Shown piece by piece: positions 50,901-62,722 of a DNA stretch of 64,000 nt (the stretch's first letter is position 1; every line of letters begins with the position of its first letter). The position numbers and the translations under genes are program-made. Under the pieces are notes generated by a model. It was not told the DNA's origin. It searched no databases and saw nothing but the letters and a program-made list of their open reading frames with translations. The stretch spans positions 31,291,575 through 31,355,574 of the forward strand of contig OY726563.1 in NCBI GenBank assembly GCA_963383645.1, written 5' to 3'. This DNA is from Muscardinus avellanarius (lineage: Eukaryota; Chordata; Mammalia; Rodentia; Gliridae).

Positions 50901-51329
50901 ATGTCACTCTCTGAGAAGCTTTGAGAATTGTTGAAATTCCTTGGGGAAGGATGTAGAGCTTAAGGTCTCCTGGACTTCCCTAATCTCCTGGACCAGCTTT
51001 CTGGGCAGATGCTAATTGACTGCCTTTGGCTGAAGCATATCCTATATAGATTCAACAAGAACAATTGTTCCAAGGCCTGGACAGTATGTCAATTAAGCTT
51101 ATTAGTGAAAACAGACAAACCTCATTAGTTGGAAAGCAATTGGGTTAGCTCGGGAGAGTCAATGTTAATCAGGTTATGTTCCAGCACCAGAGATGAATGG
51201 GTTGCTCTAAAGCACTGGCTCCTGAAACTCACTCTAAATGGACTAGGCAGTGAACCTTGTCTTTTCTTTTAGTGAAATTTCTGGGCTTTTCCTGCTAGGA
51301 CCTCCTTCTCACCTTCCTCAAAGACTCAC

Positions 51330-51463
51330 CTGAAGCATCCCCAGTTGTAGCCGGTAGAGGAGGTTTCGGGCTGTGGGTGTGGACACAATGAGAAGTCTTC
51401 TTTTCTCATAAAACTGATCCAGAAGTGCAGCAGCTGTTCGGACGCCCACATTGACATTCATGG
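51330..51463 (-). CDS. SRPX: SRPX coding exon: start of C-terminal domain
   Basis: This exon encodes MNVNVGVRTAAALLDQFYEK, RRLLIVSTPTARNLL and YRLQLGMLQ, the start of the C-terminal domain that follows the third sushi repeat. The LLIVSTP strand is a hallmark of the SRPX/SRPX2 C-terminal region. The acceptor TTTATAG precedes base 51,463 and the donor GTGAGT follows 51,330. The 134-bp exon enters in phase 1 and leaves in phase 0. A MaLR-type LTR begins about 170 bp upstream of it in transcription order. Confidence 0.95.
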
Positions 51464-51631
51464 CTATAAAGAGAAATGACCACATGGGTCAGAAATATTA
51501 TGTGTGTTTTTGCTTGACATAGCCAAGGGTAATACAGTCACATGTGTAAGAAGAAGACCCGGAGATAAGGATTCAAGTATAAGTTTACCTGGAAGGTGAT
51601 CCCAAGAAGTACAAGTGAAGAAATGGGAAAA

Positions 51632-52118
51632 TGCATTAGTTTCCTTTTGCTGCTATAACAAATTACCTTAAACTTAGTGGCTTAATATAACACAATTCCA
51701 TTCTCTTCAGTACTAGAGGTTAGAAATTTGAAATGGGTTTCACTCGGCTAAAATCAAGGTGAGTGGTCAGCAGGTTGTTGTGTTCTAGGGGAGAATATGT
51801 TTCCTTGTCTTTTTCAAAATTTAGAGGCCACCTTTCCTTGGTTCATGGTCCCTTCCTGCATCTGCAAAGGCGATAGTGTGGTATTTTCAATTCTGTCTAC
51901 CCTCTGCCTTCTCTTTCATCATCTCTCTATGACCTTTTCAGCAGTTTTGGCTGCCTTACAAGAGGACCCTTGCAATGGACCCAAGATACTATTCTCACTT
52001 CAAAATCTGTAACTAAATCACACCTGCCCTATTCCTTTTTCCATGTAAGATCATATATTCACAACTTCGGGGGATTATGATGTAGATAACTTGAAGGAAC
52101 GTTATTCAGGCTACTTCA
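51632..52118 (-). mobile_element. MLT1-type MaLR LTR
   Basis: On the + strand it begins TGCATTAGTTTCCTTTTGCT, then ACAAATTACCTTAAACTTAG, GGGTTTCACTCGGCTAAAAT, AGGCCACCTTTCCTTGG, ending near TTATTCAGGCTACTTC, i.e. an antisense MLT1-like LTR. It lies in the SRPX intron next to the 51,330-51,463 exon, in gene orientation. Confidence 0.6.
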
Positions 52119-53600
52119 GGAAATGGGACAGGGAAGGAAAGAAAGCAATACAGAGCAGGTTACCAAGCAAATTATTTCTGTAGGTATCCGGAGTTCAATC
52201 CCACTGGGTGACTCTGAAAGGCAGTGCATTGCAGACTTCAGAGTTATCTCACTAGAGGAAATGAAATAACTGATGCATTTATACATCAACTACTCTATCA
52301 TTGTTTCTTGGCTGCTTCAGGGAGGCACAAATTCTCTGTCACTTCCAGGTGGACTTTGTGCATGAGCACATAATGCTCTCACAGTCAAGATAAAGCCCTG
52401 ACAGAGAGAGATAGACAGCCGCAGTAAGTAGCTTGTGAACATACATGGGAATGTCAGAGGTATATGGGCCAAGTACTACAGTGCCTGCTGGGAAAAAGAA
52501 TATGGCGAGGCAGAAGAGTGAAAGGATAAGCAATATTTTTCATGGCTTTGGAATAGCTCAGAATCCCTGAAGTCTGACTCTTTGGTACAAGAGAGACATA
52601 GAAATATGGCACACAAAGAGACCCATAGCAAGCAACGTGAGCATAGAGGACATGAGACAAGACTGATTAATAATAGGTCTGCCATTTAAGCAAATAAATG
52701 GTGCCCAATCTCAAGCTGATTGTCCATCCAGGATTAATTAAGAATGCCTAACATATAAGTCAGCAAATAAGTCTGGCCCTGGAGAAGAAATAATACAAGA
52801 AAAACAAGGAAATTTCATGTATGGTTTATAATCTTGATACTCATATCTCAGCTGAAGATTTTTGCATTATTTGTTAATTTCCACATGCATTCATTCAGCC
52901 ATCATACAGTGAGTGCCTGCAATGTGCAAACCTCCGTGCCAGGCATTAGCTTATTTTACTAAGTGATAAAGAGTTCTTACTCCGTCCTCCCCTCAGGGGC
53001 TCAGAGTCTACCACAGCCATGGCCAATAGAAATATAATGGAAACCATAATGTCATTTTAAATTTCCTGGTAGTCTCATTACAAATTACAAAGAAATAAGT
53101 GAAAATAACTTTATGGTATATTTATATTTTTGTTAAACCCAGTATATCCAGAATACTTAATTTCAACAGGTACCTGATTAAAAAAAAGTAGGGATACTTA
53201 ATACTGTTTTTGTACTAAAATTTTGAAATCAGTATGTTTTTCACATTCATAACACATTATAATTCAGATTAGCCTTATTTCAAGGGCTTAATAGATACAT
53301 ATGGCTAGTAGCTACCATATTGGACCACACAGGCCTATTAACTCATTAGATGTCATATGCCAGGCTTTAATGTCAGCATGATGGGCATGATGTTGGAGGA
53401 CAAATATGTTCTTTCTACCTTAATGTACAAAACTGAAGAGCCTTGGGCACTTAGTTGATGGTGTATACATCTCCCATCTGACTCTGGAGAGCTGGGATTA
53501 AAGAAAGTGGGTAAAGATGAAAAGGTACCAAAGAAATGAGAAAAAAAGAGAAGTACATAAACACAGAGATATGTCTAGAGTTTTCTAGGTAGTCCAGATT
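52119..53600 (-). other. SRPX: SRPX intron, mostly unique sequence
   Basis: Possible diverged MIR/L2 trace near 52,885-52,960 (CAGTGAGTGCCTGCAATGTG); otherwise nothing recognised. Confidence 0.45.
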
Positions 53601-53624
53601 TCATGCTATTATTTTTATCCAGCC

Positions 53625-53765
53625 AGTAAGAGTAGCTGACATGTATTGAGGGCTTACCCTGTGCCAGGCACTGCTTTATTCTACTTTTCAATAGATGACC
53701 TCATTTAATCCCTTTCAACAAAAGAACTAGGTGAGGCACTGTTTTCCTTATTTTAAAAAGTGGGA
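53625..53765 (+). repeat. MIR-like SINE
   Basis: GCTGACATGTATTGAGGGCT, CCTGTGCCAGGCACTGCTTT, GACCTCATTTAATCC, in SRPX intronic sequence. Confidence 0.6.
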
Positions 53766-54196
53766 AAAAATCTAAATGCTCAAGTTCTCCGTGAATTTAA
53801 GTCAGTGCAGCCACACAGGCTTTATATTGTACATACACAAGAGCATTCTGGCTTTGTAAACAAGATCCCCACATTTGTGGAAGAGAGGAACAAGGATAAC
53901 TAGGGCAGATTCTGCTGCTTCATCATGTCACCAAAGGCTGGTCCTAGGTTCCCACATCCAGCTTCTTCCTTAAAAGACATAAAAAGAAAACCAGAGGACA
54001 AGCAGCAGCAAAAGAGAAGGACAGGTGAGATGAGTTGTAGCAAGAATTTAGGGAATATATTCACCTACTCAGATCCAAAGGGCAGTGAGGAACTTTACAA
54101 AGTACATAGAATGAAACCCTCTTTTCCTTCACTGGAATCTACAATAAAGAGGTCTTCAAATTCTTTTGCTCTCTGGAGAGAAGGCTGCACACATAC

Positions 54197-54376
54197 CTGC
54201 ACAGGTGGGCTCCGTGCCAGACCAAGCCAGGTTGGATTGACACACTCGGGCAGGGCTACCTTGGAGCTCATAGCCGCCAATACAAGAGAACTCACATGTG
54301 GCTCCATAATTGTCACCATCACTAGAACACTTCATGTAACCATTCTCTGGAGCATTGAGTTTGCCACATCTTCTCA
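54197..54376 (-). CDS. SRPX: SRPX coding exon: third sushi (CCP) domain
   Basis: This exon holds a complete sushi domain: [16 protein letters not shown], a Gly/Asn-rich turn, [14 protein letters not shown], and [16 protein letters not shown]. The spaced cysteines, the G-Y-E-L-x-G motif and the W preceding the last Cys are the standard CCP signature. In SRPX this is the third sushi repeat, C-terminal to the HYR domain. The exon is 180 bp with acceptor CTTACAG and donor GTATGT, enters in phase 1 and leaves in phase 1. One exon per CCP module is typical of this fold. Confidence 0.96.
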
Positions 54377-55102
54377 CTGTAAGGACACAAGCCCAGAGGA
54401 GTGTCAGTGCTAAATCACCCTTCCATAGGGTAATCGGGGAACATGAGGACTCGGAGACCCCAGCTTTGCAATGAGGCCTCCACATTGGCCCATGAAATGA
54501 GTGAGGAGCAGGGAGAGCTATTTGGTCAGTGAGTGCGTCTTGGACTGGTCACCATCCATACCAATGACACTGAAATCAATCAGTTTAGCTCCTTGTGTTA
54601 TAGATGAGAAGGCTAATCCCAGAAGGGCAAATACAATTAGTAATTAGCTAATTGTTTATGAGGCATTAAAAAAACTTTTTTTGTTTAGACAAAAAGAAAC
54701 ATGATCTCCTAGTAGTCCAAACTAGGAGACTCCTAACCACCCTAACTAGAAGCACTTGCGGGCTTTAGCTAGTCACTCATCCCCAGGAATAAAAAAGTTA
54801 TCAAGAAATATTATGCTGGAGCAGCCAACTATGAAATCATGTCATTCTAGTCCCATGGAATTTCTTAAATAATCCACCAGTACTAAACCATAGCAGTGAA
54901 ATCCAGGCATTAGGATGGGACACTTCCCCCAGCTTCATCAGAGGCAAATTCGAATTCAAAACTGCCAAGTATCCGTGCTCTGGTGGGCACTCAGGGAGTT
55001 CATGCTTGAGGTCCTGCTTCCCTTTTTCCGTTGCTTTTCTATAGAGAGGAGAAAGGCCCGTAGACTGCGCCACTGCAGCCTCTCCATCAGTAGTACTCTT
55101 AC

Positions 55103-55224
55103 CTCTTACTTTAACTCGAAATTTGCATGTGCCCTTGTTCTCAGCTCTGTCATAGACTGTGTATTGGATCTTGTGGTCCCCTTCTGGAAAATTTGAACCT
55201 GGAGGGAGGCCTTTTAGAATAACA
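55103..55224 (-). CDS. SRPX: SRPX coding exon: second half of HYR domain
   Basis: The exon encodes [35 protein letters not shown] and RVKVR. The sequence F-P-x-G-x-H-x-I-x-Y-T-x-x-D-x-A-x-N-x-G-x-C is the classic HYR (hyalin repeat) motif, an immunoglobulin-like extracellular fold. The acceptor TTTTCTCAG lies above 55,224 and the donor GTAAGA below 55,103. The 122-bp exon begins with the third base of a split Asp codon and ends in phase 1. Confidence 0.96.
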
Positions 55225-55447
55225 CTGAGAAAAGAAAAACACAAACACCAAAGATGATCCTTATGGCCCTAGAATGCATTTGTTGAAGCCTCACTTTGCA
55301 TAATGGGATCATTCAGGATCCATTTTAACCAGAGCAAAGATTTCTTAGCCAGGCCTGGTGGCACACACCTGTACTTGGAAATACTAGGCCGAGACAGAAT
55401 GTTAATGAGTTTTAGTCTCAGCTAGTGAAAACAATAAGATTTCTTGT

Positions 55448-55765
55448 TTTTTTTTTCGTTTTTGTTTTGTGTAGTGTGTGTGGGAGTACCAAGGAGAGAA
55501 CCCAGGAACATTCTACCTCTGAGCTCCACTTTCAGCCAGATTTTTTATTCCTTATTTTGAAACAGGGTCTCACTAAGTTACAGAGAGCCTTACAAGTTAC
55601 TGAGGCTGGCAACAAACCTGCGATCTTCCTGTTTCAGCCTCCCCAAGTACTAGGATTACAAGTGTGCACCACCAAGCCTAGCTTGTTTTGTTTTGTACTG
55701 GGAATTGAGCCCAGGGCCTCACACATGCTAAGCAAATGTCCTATTACTGAGCTACATTTCCAACC
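55448..55765 (-). repeat. SINE plus adjoining ID element
   Basis: 55,448-55,682 is a B1-ID SINE (GGAGTACCAAGGAGAGAACC to CACCACCAAGCCTAGC). 55,683-55,765 is a separate ID element (GTACTGGGAATTGAGCCCAG). A B1 head piece on + lies at 55,350-55,400. Confidence 0.8.
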
Positions 55766-56129
55766 ATACAAGAAAGATTTATTGAAAAAGAAAATCTCCT
55801 GAGTTTTCCTTTGTTTCAAAATAGCAGTTTGGAACTTTAAAGTGGAAGTCCCCAACTATTGGAAAGTTTAGATTATTTTTCCTTGCTGGAAGGTACAACA
55901 GATGATGGGGACTCAAATCTTCCTCCAATTTCAATTCAAGGCAGACCTGAATTGCCTCCATGTTGGGAAGACAAGTGAACTTTTTTGTAAGGAAAATCAT
56001 TTAAGCATATAGTCAAAGCAGTCATTGGCAATTTGAGCATGCAGGGGTCACTAGAACTTTCTTTGCTCTTTTTTATCTGGGCCAGTGGAGAACTTTCCAG
56101 AGCAAAAGGTAAAGTATCTGTTAGTCTTC

Positions 56130-56350
56130 GATTATCCTAATAATATAATAATAATAACAATAAATTTTCTTTGTACTTACACAAATCTTATGTATGTTAT
56201 GCATGGTTCTAAGATATTTTACATATATTAGTTTATTAAATGCTCACAAAATCGCTCTTAGGTAGATAATAGTCATATTTCATAAATGAGGAAGTTGAGG
56301 CACCAAAAGATTAGAAAGCTTCCACAAGATCACATAGCTAAGGTGATTCC
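56130..56350 (+). repeat. MIR-like SINE
   Basis: TTAAATGCTCACAAAATCGC, AAATGAGGAAGTTGAGGCAC, AAGATCACATAGCTAAGGTG: classic MIR order in sense. Confidence 0.65.
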
Positions 56351-57204
56351 AGTACTTTTACTCTTAACTATGTGTTGAATAGACACCTCACAAGCATGCT
56401 TTTTGCATGTGTGCTTAAATAAATCCACAAAAATAAAAAAGAACACCAATAGGTACAATATAATAAAATGCCAGCTAATGTTTGTTTGTTGTTCAATATA
56501 CAGATAATTTTCCTTCTTTCTACAGACTTTGAAATTATGATAATATTTGTTCATAATAGACCACTGAGAAAAGCCTTATACATAGGCAGGCAAGGTGACT
56601 TCTCTGTTTTGGGGGAAGAAAGGGATCACAGGAGAAATGCCAGAGAAGCAAGAAGCCAAGTAAAAGCTGAAAAGGGAATGAGACCGCCTTGTCTCAACTC
56701 TTCATTTTGTTCATGCGCCTTCCCTAGGGCAGCCTGCTCCAAGCTTACGTAGGCTCTGGGCTGTGGAAGACGGGAGGCAGACAGCTATGCTGAACAGAAG
56801 AGCATGGGGTTACTAAGGTGCTCTTTTAAAATGTCACATTTCTCATCATAATACACAGGTTACCCACAAAAATCCCAGGGTGAATATCTTTGCAAAACTT
56901 TTAGATAAATGGGGACATGTGGTGTCTTAATACTATGTGTTTATTATATAGGATTTCAACCACAAGCACAGTTGCAAAAATTTAAGAACCCACTATTTGC
57001 TGGGAACAGGGCTGGGCATCATTCTAGACCCTGAAGAGTCAAAGATCAATCCCCGATTATGTTAACTATGACTTACAATTTTTTTTTTGTGTGTGTGTGT
57101 GTATGCGTGTGTGCATGTACACATGTGTCGTGGATTACTTTTAACTCCTAATCATCTAAAGTTTCTCCTAAAGGATCTATGACAAGTGTACAAGACAAAA
57201 AACA

Positions 57205-57320
57205 AAAAAAGTTTAGACAGGGTCTTGCTGAGTCACCCAGTCTGGCCTCAAAATCTTGATCCCCTGCCTCAGCCTCCCAAGTAGCTGATATTTTAGGCAT
57301 GTGCCACTATGCACAGCACA
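57205..57320 (-). repeat. B1-half SINE
   Basis: GACAGGGTCTTGCTGAGTCA to CCACTATGCACAGC. Confidence 0.8.
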
Positions 57321-57799
57321 TGCCTGTAATATCTTTATATTTAAAGATAATATCTTCATCTTTTAAAACTTTATCTTTGAGAAGTTATAATGAGAAACAC
57401 AACTAATACTGTTACTTAAATTAGATGATGCACTAGGGGAAGATTATCAGTTTGTAGGAACAAAACGTCCTGCTAGGAGTGAGAGTCTTGACTCTTGGTA
57501 GATGTTTTGCTATTGTTGATAACTGTATAACAATGTCTTGCACAACCAAGATCAATAAGATTCTAGAAAGTGTCCCTGTTTTATGGTTCACTAGGGGATA
57601 AGTTGGAGGCATCATTTTTTCCATAAAAGGAAACTCTATTGGAAAGTCTGTTGGGCCATGAACTTTAATACGTAAATGTAAGAATGCTGACATGAAGTAG
57701 TGGCCTCCAGAGAACAAGCTTCCAGGGTACAGGCCCAAAGAGCAGATTAGAACAACACATGCTAAACTTCACCAAAAGGAACCACCCATTTCCTTATTT

Positions 57800-57862
57800 T
57801 TTTGTGGTACTGAGAGTTGAACTCAGGGATGTTCTCATTTGAACCACACTCTCAACCCTATT

Positions 57863-57897
<35 letters not shown>

Positions 57898-58176
57898 CTT
57901 ACTGGTGCATTGTAGTCATACATCTTAATAAAGTACAAGATGGTAGAAGCATACATGCATATATCTATCACTCATTTAGCCCTTACCCAATTCCCATCCA
58001 GTTCCCTCCCACCTCCCTCCTTCTCATGTTTGGATTACTGATTGATTTTTGACAGATCTCACTAAGTTACTGAGGGCGTCACCAAGTTGATGAGGCTACT
58101 CTCAAACCTGTTATCGATCCTCCTGTCACAGCCTCCCAAGTAGTGGAATTATAGGCATGTGCCACCATACCCAGCT
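57800..58176 (-). repeat. SINE split by an L1 fragment
   Basis: ID half 57,800-57,861 (GGTACTGAGAGTTGAACTCA) and B1 half about 58,050-58,176 (GATCTCACTAAGTTACTGAG to CCACCATACCCAGC). The L1 tail lies between. Confidence 0.8.
57862..58048 (-). mobile_element. L1 3' end fragment inserted in a SINE
   Basis: (ATTT)n tail, then TGGTGCATTGTAGTCATACA and CCATCCAGTTCCCTCCC on the - strand. The surrounding SINE resumes at about 58,050. Confidence 0.65.
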
Positions 58177-58188
58177 GAAACCACCTAT

Positions 58189-58189
58189 C

Positions 58190-58246
<57 letters not shown>

Positions 58247-58432
58247 TTTGGTGGTAGTGGGGGTATAGGCTATACTCCCAGACCTATTTCATATTTTATT
58301 TGGAAACAGGGTCTCACTAAGTTGCTGAGAGCCTCACTCAGTAGCTGAGGCTGGCTTAGAACCTGTGCGATCCTCCTGTCTCAGCCTTCCAAGAGCGGGG
58401 ATTACAAGCATGTGTCACCATACCTGGTGAAA
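58189..58432 (-). repeat. SINE with (TTTC)n tail
   Basis: (TTTC)n 58,189-58,245, then GGTGGTAGTGGGGGTATAGG to GTCACCATACCTGG. Confidence 0.85.
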
Positions 58433-58840
58433 CCACCCATTTCTAAAAGCATCTCAGAGGAGCATAAAATTATTAATGTAATGGGTTCTAAAGAATGGGG
58501 TTTAGATGAAAAAAAAGACAGGACACGTTTGCTTTATTTGTAAGTTTCTGCAATATTTGGTGTGGTCAAAGTTCAAATAATAATATAGCAATATGTAAAT
58601 GTATTTTTACCAATATCCCAAACTCATTTGGAGAGGGAGGAAAAAGAAGCATGGTGGGATATGAAGGGAAATAAAGAAAAAGTTGTTTTAACATATGCAT
58701 GTTTTAACATATAGAATTTTATTATGATGCATAATTGCAATGTATCAGTAAATTATAAAAATAAGATAAAATATTATTTACTTAAAAGTTTAAAATAAAT
58801 TAAAATTAAATGCTCTGAAAGTAACAGGCACAGCTGAAAA

Positions 58841-58867
58841 CAAATAAACAAACAAACAAACAAACAA
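58841..58867. repeat. (AAAC)n microsatellite
   Basis: Short AAAC array in a SRPX intron. Confidence 0.85.
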
Positions 58868-59099
58868 AGGAGTAGAAGAGTTCTATACTGAACTGTACTC
58901 ATAGAGACCAAATGGGAGGAAGAACCTGTCTAGGCCCCTAGCGGACACAGAAGGCTTTCCAGAGATAATGGCTTAATAAAGCCCTGGGACATGATTGGAG
59001 CTCTCTGGATAGACAATAGAAGTGTTTTTATTCAGCTGCATTCTTTCTTTTCCTTCTGTTTCTCTTCTTCTTTTCTCTGTCCCTTCTTACTTCCCTTCC

Positions 59100-59185
59100 T
59101 TTCTTCAATACATATTTACTGAGTATTCATTATGTTCCAGGCACCCTTCTGGCCTTTTAGGATATGACAATGACTATATTGTAGT
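59100..59185 (+). repeat. MIR/L3-like fragment
   Basis: AATACATATTTACTGAGTAT, TATGTTCCAGGCACCCTTC, GATATGACAATGACTA. Confidence 0.4.
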
Positions 59186-59326
59186 GGAAATAGGCATTAA
59201 ACAAATACATAAGAAAATATACAGTATGTGAGACGGAAATCAAAAGAAGGACGCTGAAAAGCTAAATAGACCAACATAGATAAACTCTGGGTCAAAAAAT
59301 GTGTCACATAAAAGAGGAAACATGAG

Positions 59327-59575
59327 CTAGGAGGTAGTTCAGTACGAGAACACTTGAACACTTGCCTGGCATGCACAAAGCACTGAGTTCCATCCCCAAT
59401 GCAGAGAGGGAGAGGGAGAGGGAGAGGGAGAGAGAGGGGGAGGGGGAGGGGGAAGGGGAGAGGGAGAGGGAGAGGGAGAGGGAGAGGGAGAGAGGGAGAG
59501 AGAAAGGAAAGAGAGGAGAGAGAGGGGAGAGGGGAGAGGGGAGAGAGGAGAGATAGAGGAGAGAGAGAGAGCGCA
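59327..59575 (+). repeat. ID element with expanded (GGGAGA)n tail
   Basis: GCTAGGAGGTAGTTCAGTAC, ACTTGCCTGGCATGCACAAA and GAGTTCCATCCCCAATGCA are a tRNA-like ID. The (GGGAGA)n/(GA)-rich tract runs 59,405-59,572. It begins about 30 bp past the SRPX 5' splice site at 59,607. Confidence 0.88.
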
Positions 59576-59606
59576 CGCCTCATGCCAGCTGCCAGATTTC
59601 ACATAC

Positions 59607-59733
59607 TCAGTAAGAATGCCATCAGCTGTATCTCTTCCTTCTGGAGTCTCCCAGGTTACTCGAACCGTCAGCTTATTGGGTTCAGCAATGCGTTCCTTCA
59701 CACTTGGACACTTGATTCTAGGAGGTTCCAAAT
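59607..59733 (-). CDS. SRPX: SRPX coding exon: first half of HYR domain
   Basis: The exon encodes DLEPPRIKCPSVKERIAEP, NKLTVRVTWETPEG and RDTADGILT, the N-terminal half of the HYR domain (P-x-I-x-C-P start, V-x-W-x-x-P centre). The acceptor ATTCAG precedes 59,733. The donor GTATGT (complement of 59,601-59,606) follows the split Asp codon and joins cleanly to 55,224. The 127-bp exon enters in phase 1 and leaves in phase 2. Reading through the donor runs into an ID element with a (GGGAGA)n tail only about 30 bp away. Exons for the first two sushi repeats and signal peptide were not found up to 64,000. Confidence 0.95.
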
Positions 59734-61165
59734 CTGAATATATAACCAAAACAGTCTCACAGTCAAGAAATATCTTTCCAAATTCTTTGACATACTAAGA
59801 CCTCTAGGTGTTCCCCATTTTCGAAGAGCTTGTTCACTCTCTGTATTTTTCTTCTCTCCTTCCATTGCCCTTTCTTTCCTGCTGAGTTTTGAGTATTGTT
59901 TGAGTACTCACATGCACAAAACTAAATCTGCAATCTTCTGGCCTTGCTAAGTGCTCTGTGGGATAATGCATTACTTACAGCTCCATCCTCTCCATACTTC
60001 CGAAGTCCACCTACTGACTTGGCAACACCACAGTTCCCCAGCTGAAGCTAGAGGTGTTCAGTGTTAGTGAATTTCTCCTACTACAAAGACAACATCATAG
60101 AATACTAGAGAAAGGGACCCAAGCTATCATCTACTTTGATTCAGCTCAAGGCAACATATCTTTCACAAGTGCCTACCTTACCAAGGTTTCATCCCAACTT
60201 CTAGGATCAGAGGCATATGAGTTCTTCCAACTTATCAAAGAGTTTACTGTCTATTAGAAGTGTTGTGTCACTGGGAAGTAAAAGTGAATACTACAGAGGT
60301 ATAAAGGAGCCACCCAACTCTCATTTTACAGATGTGCAAACTAAAACTCAGAAAGCTTTAGGTGATTTACTTAATATTTCTGTAGATAGTGGCAGTGTGA
60401 ATTATAACCCAAATCAGAGCACTCATCACTGGCCCAATCTACCTCTCCTCATGCTATGTCTAGTCCTATGATAGCTCCATATCTTAAAATAATCAATGGT
60501 CTTTCCGGGCACTCTCCCCTTCAACATCCACTGAACCACACCTGTGGTTTTGTGTTCTGAGAAGAAGTTTTACATTGGTTATGGCCCTCCAAAAGCCTCC
60601 CAAATTTCCCATACTAGTCTCTATCTGGTAGTTGAAGTTCTGTCCCCTCACACTCAAGAGGGCTAGATAAGGAGGACTAGAAAAAAATGAGATGTCAATT
60701 CTACACTGGGTTGTGTTTCCTCTTATAGCTAAAGTGAATCCACAAGAAGATATTCAGCCTTTGCAAATTATACTTGGTAATTCTGAACAGGTAGAAAATG
60801 TATTTAAAGAGAGCATAGAACATACAGCTTTCCATTGCTTTACATATCAACTGATAATTATCTAAATGCTATTACAGCCTGAATGAAAATTCAATGTCCT
60901 TTTAAAATTTTTTATTTCTGCATTGCAATTGTTTAAATGTCATTTTGATTCTGAATCACAGATATCTTTGAGAGTTAAATGAACCCATTAAAATTCTTTT
61001 TATACTTTATCCTGCATCTTTTCTAATAACTTCTCATTTTACTTAAGATAAGAAATCATGAATAATTTGTTAAACAACTATATTTTAGCTATCTAAATTC
61101 ATCTTCATTCTATGTTGTGAGTCAATGGAGTATGAATTGATGGCCTTAACACACTAATCCTAAAT
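59734..61165 (-). other. SRPX: SRPX intron, unique sequence
   Basis: Searched by eye for the exon of the second sushi repeat and not found. One MIR-like trace at 60,325-60,425. Confidence 0.45.
60325..60425 (+). repeat. MIR-like fragment
   Basis: CAGATGTGCAAACTAAAACT, then GTGATTTACTTAATATTTCT. Confidence 0.4.
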
Positions 61166-61182
61166 TGGATAACTAACATTTT

Positions 61183-61374
61183 TTTTTTTTGGTAGTACTG
61201 GGGTTCCTGGAAGCCCTTCTACCTCCGGGCTACACTCCCATACCTATTTTTACATTTTTACTTGGAAACAGGGTCTCCTAAGCCAGCGCGCGGGGCTGGC
61301 TTCGAACCTGCGCGATCCTCCTGTCTCTGCCTCCCAAGCGCGGGGATTACAAGCGTGCGCCACCACGCCCGGCA
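61183..61374 (-). repeat. Young CpG-rich SINE
   Basis: 17-bp duplication TGGATAACTAACATTTT at 61,166-61,182 and 61,375-61,391. Many CpGs survive (AAGCGTGCGCCACCACGCCC), suggesting recent insertion. Confidence 0.94.
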
Positions 61375-62064
61375 TGGATAACTAACATTTTGTTGAATCT
61401 AAGTCTCTACTAATCGTGACAGGCATCTCAATTACAAGAATATTAAAATATGAAAAACATGCCCCTTAGAACTAAGTATGTAAATGTTATGAAGAAATGT
61501 AAGATGGTTTAAATGCACTTGAGGTGTTTATATTCAGTTGCATAGTTTTTAAAGAAACAATCCAACATTTTACTGATAGGTGACAGAAAACATACTCTTA
61601 TAATACAGATGAGCATCTCACAGATTTGGGTGAATCTGAAAGATGAGTATCAATGCCTGCCTCTTTCTGGTCAGATTATAACTAGCAACAGCTTTATAGA
61701 AAATATATTTAGAGAAAAATTAAAAGAAAAGGAGAGGGGTCAAGGAGAGGCTAGAGATCTCCATGTAGAATCATGCTGTGTTACCATACTTTCTTGGAGA
61801 GATATTGTCAGAGTGAAGACAGACTCAGTCTCTGTGTGAGGTAAACTAAACTTTTGGATGTTACACTGGAGTTTTGTCCTGTATAAACTATATGTACTGA
61901 CAGTGTGAGTAAACACACTTCAAAGTAGGTTATCTGGGCAATGAGTCTCAGAGCTTTCCACCGCCAATTTATGTCTGGGCAGTGACATCAAGTTAAATTT
62001 GCCCTAGTTTTTCAAAAGTAGCAATATTCCAAACCAGAAATAAGAATAAATAAATCATTACACA

Positions 62065-62200
62065 TAATAGCTAATATTTGCTGAATCCTTCCTATGTGCC
62101 CACTGCATGATAATCACTATCTCTGTGTCATTTCATTAAATGCTCACAACCATCCATTAGACTAAGCAGTATCTATTATCATTCCATTTATAGACTGGGA
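62065..62200 (+). repeat. MIR-like SINE
   Basis: GCTAATATTTGCTGAATCCT, TATGTGCCCACTGCATGATA, TCATTTCATTAAATGCTCAC. Confidence 0.6.
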
Positions 62201-62511
62201 AATATTTCCTCTTTCTCTTTCTTTGTGACCTTGGATTTTAAGACACCACTACATATTTTAATAAGCCAAATGCTTCTGTGAGTCTGCTGGCTGTTGACCT
62301 GATGTTTCCTTCAAACCTTTGAACACATATTCTTTTGGGATTGCTTGCTAGAGCTTCCCCATAAATCCTTGAGGAGGAACAGCAGGACTCCATTTCTAAT
62401 GCATCTTCAAGCAGCTGTCCTCTCTGCTGGTCAGAAGAACTGTGCTACAGACCTTGGCCTGTTATGCCCCAGCCATGGCCATCATAGCTTTTTATAAGTT
62501 ATGGTAAAGTT

Positions 62512-62722
62512 GGGCATGGTGATGCATGATTGTGATTCCAGTATTTGAGAGGCTGAGACAAGAGGGTCACAGGTTCATGGCCAGCCTCAGCTACTTAGTG
62601 AAGTCTTCTACAGCACAGTGAGACCCTATTTCAAAATAAAGGATAAAATATAGGGCTGGAGTGTAGCTTGGAGGTAGAGTGCCTTTGGGTTCAATCCCAC
62701 TATCACACACACACACAAAAAG
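62512..62722 (+). repeat. SINE (B1-ID composite)
   Basis: GGGCATGGTGATGCATGATT head, GGGCTGGAGTGTAGCTTGGA ID half, (CA)n tail. Confidence 0.87.

Noticed and set aside
59197..59749. Long Ser/Pro/Leu-rich frames and the Arg/Glu/Gly-rich frames opposite
   Set aside because: Translations of the (GGGAGA)n tract; only the part encoding the HYR exon at 59,607-59,733 is real.
61609..61839. 76-codon open frame on +
   Set aside because: Antisense to SRPX, no homology recognised, no splice-site structure.
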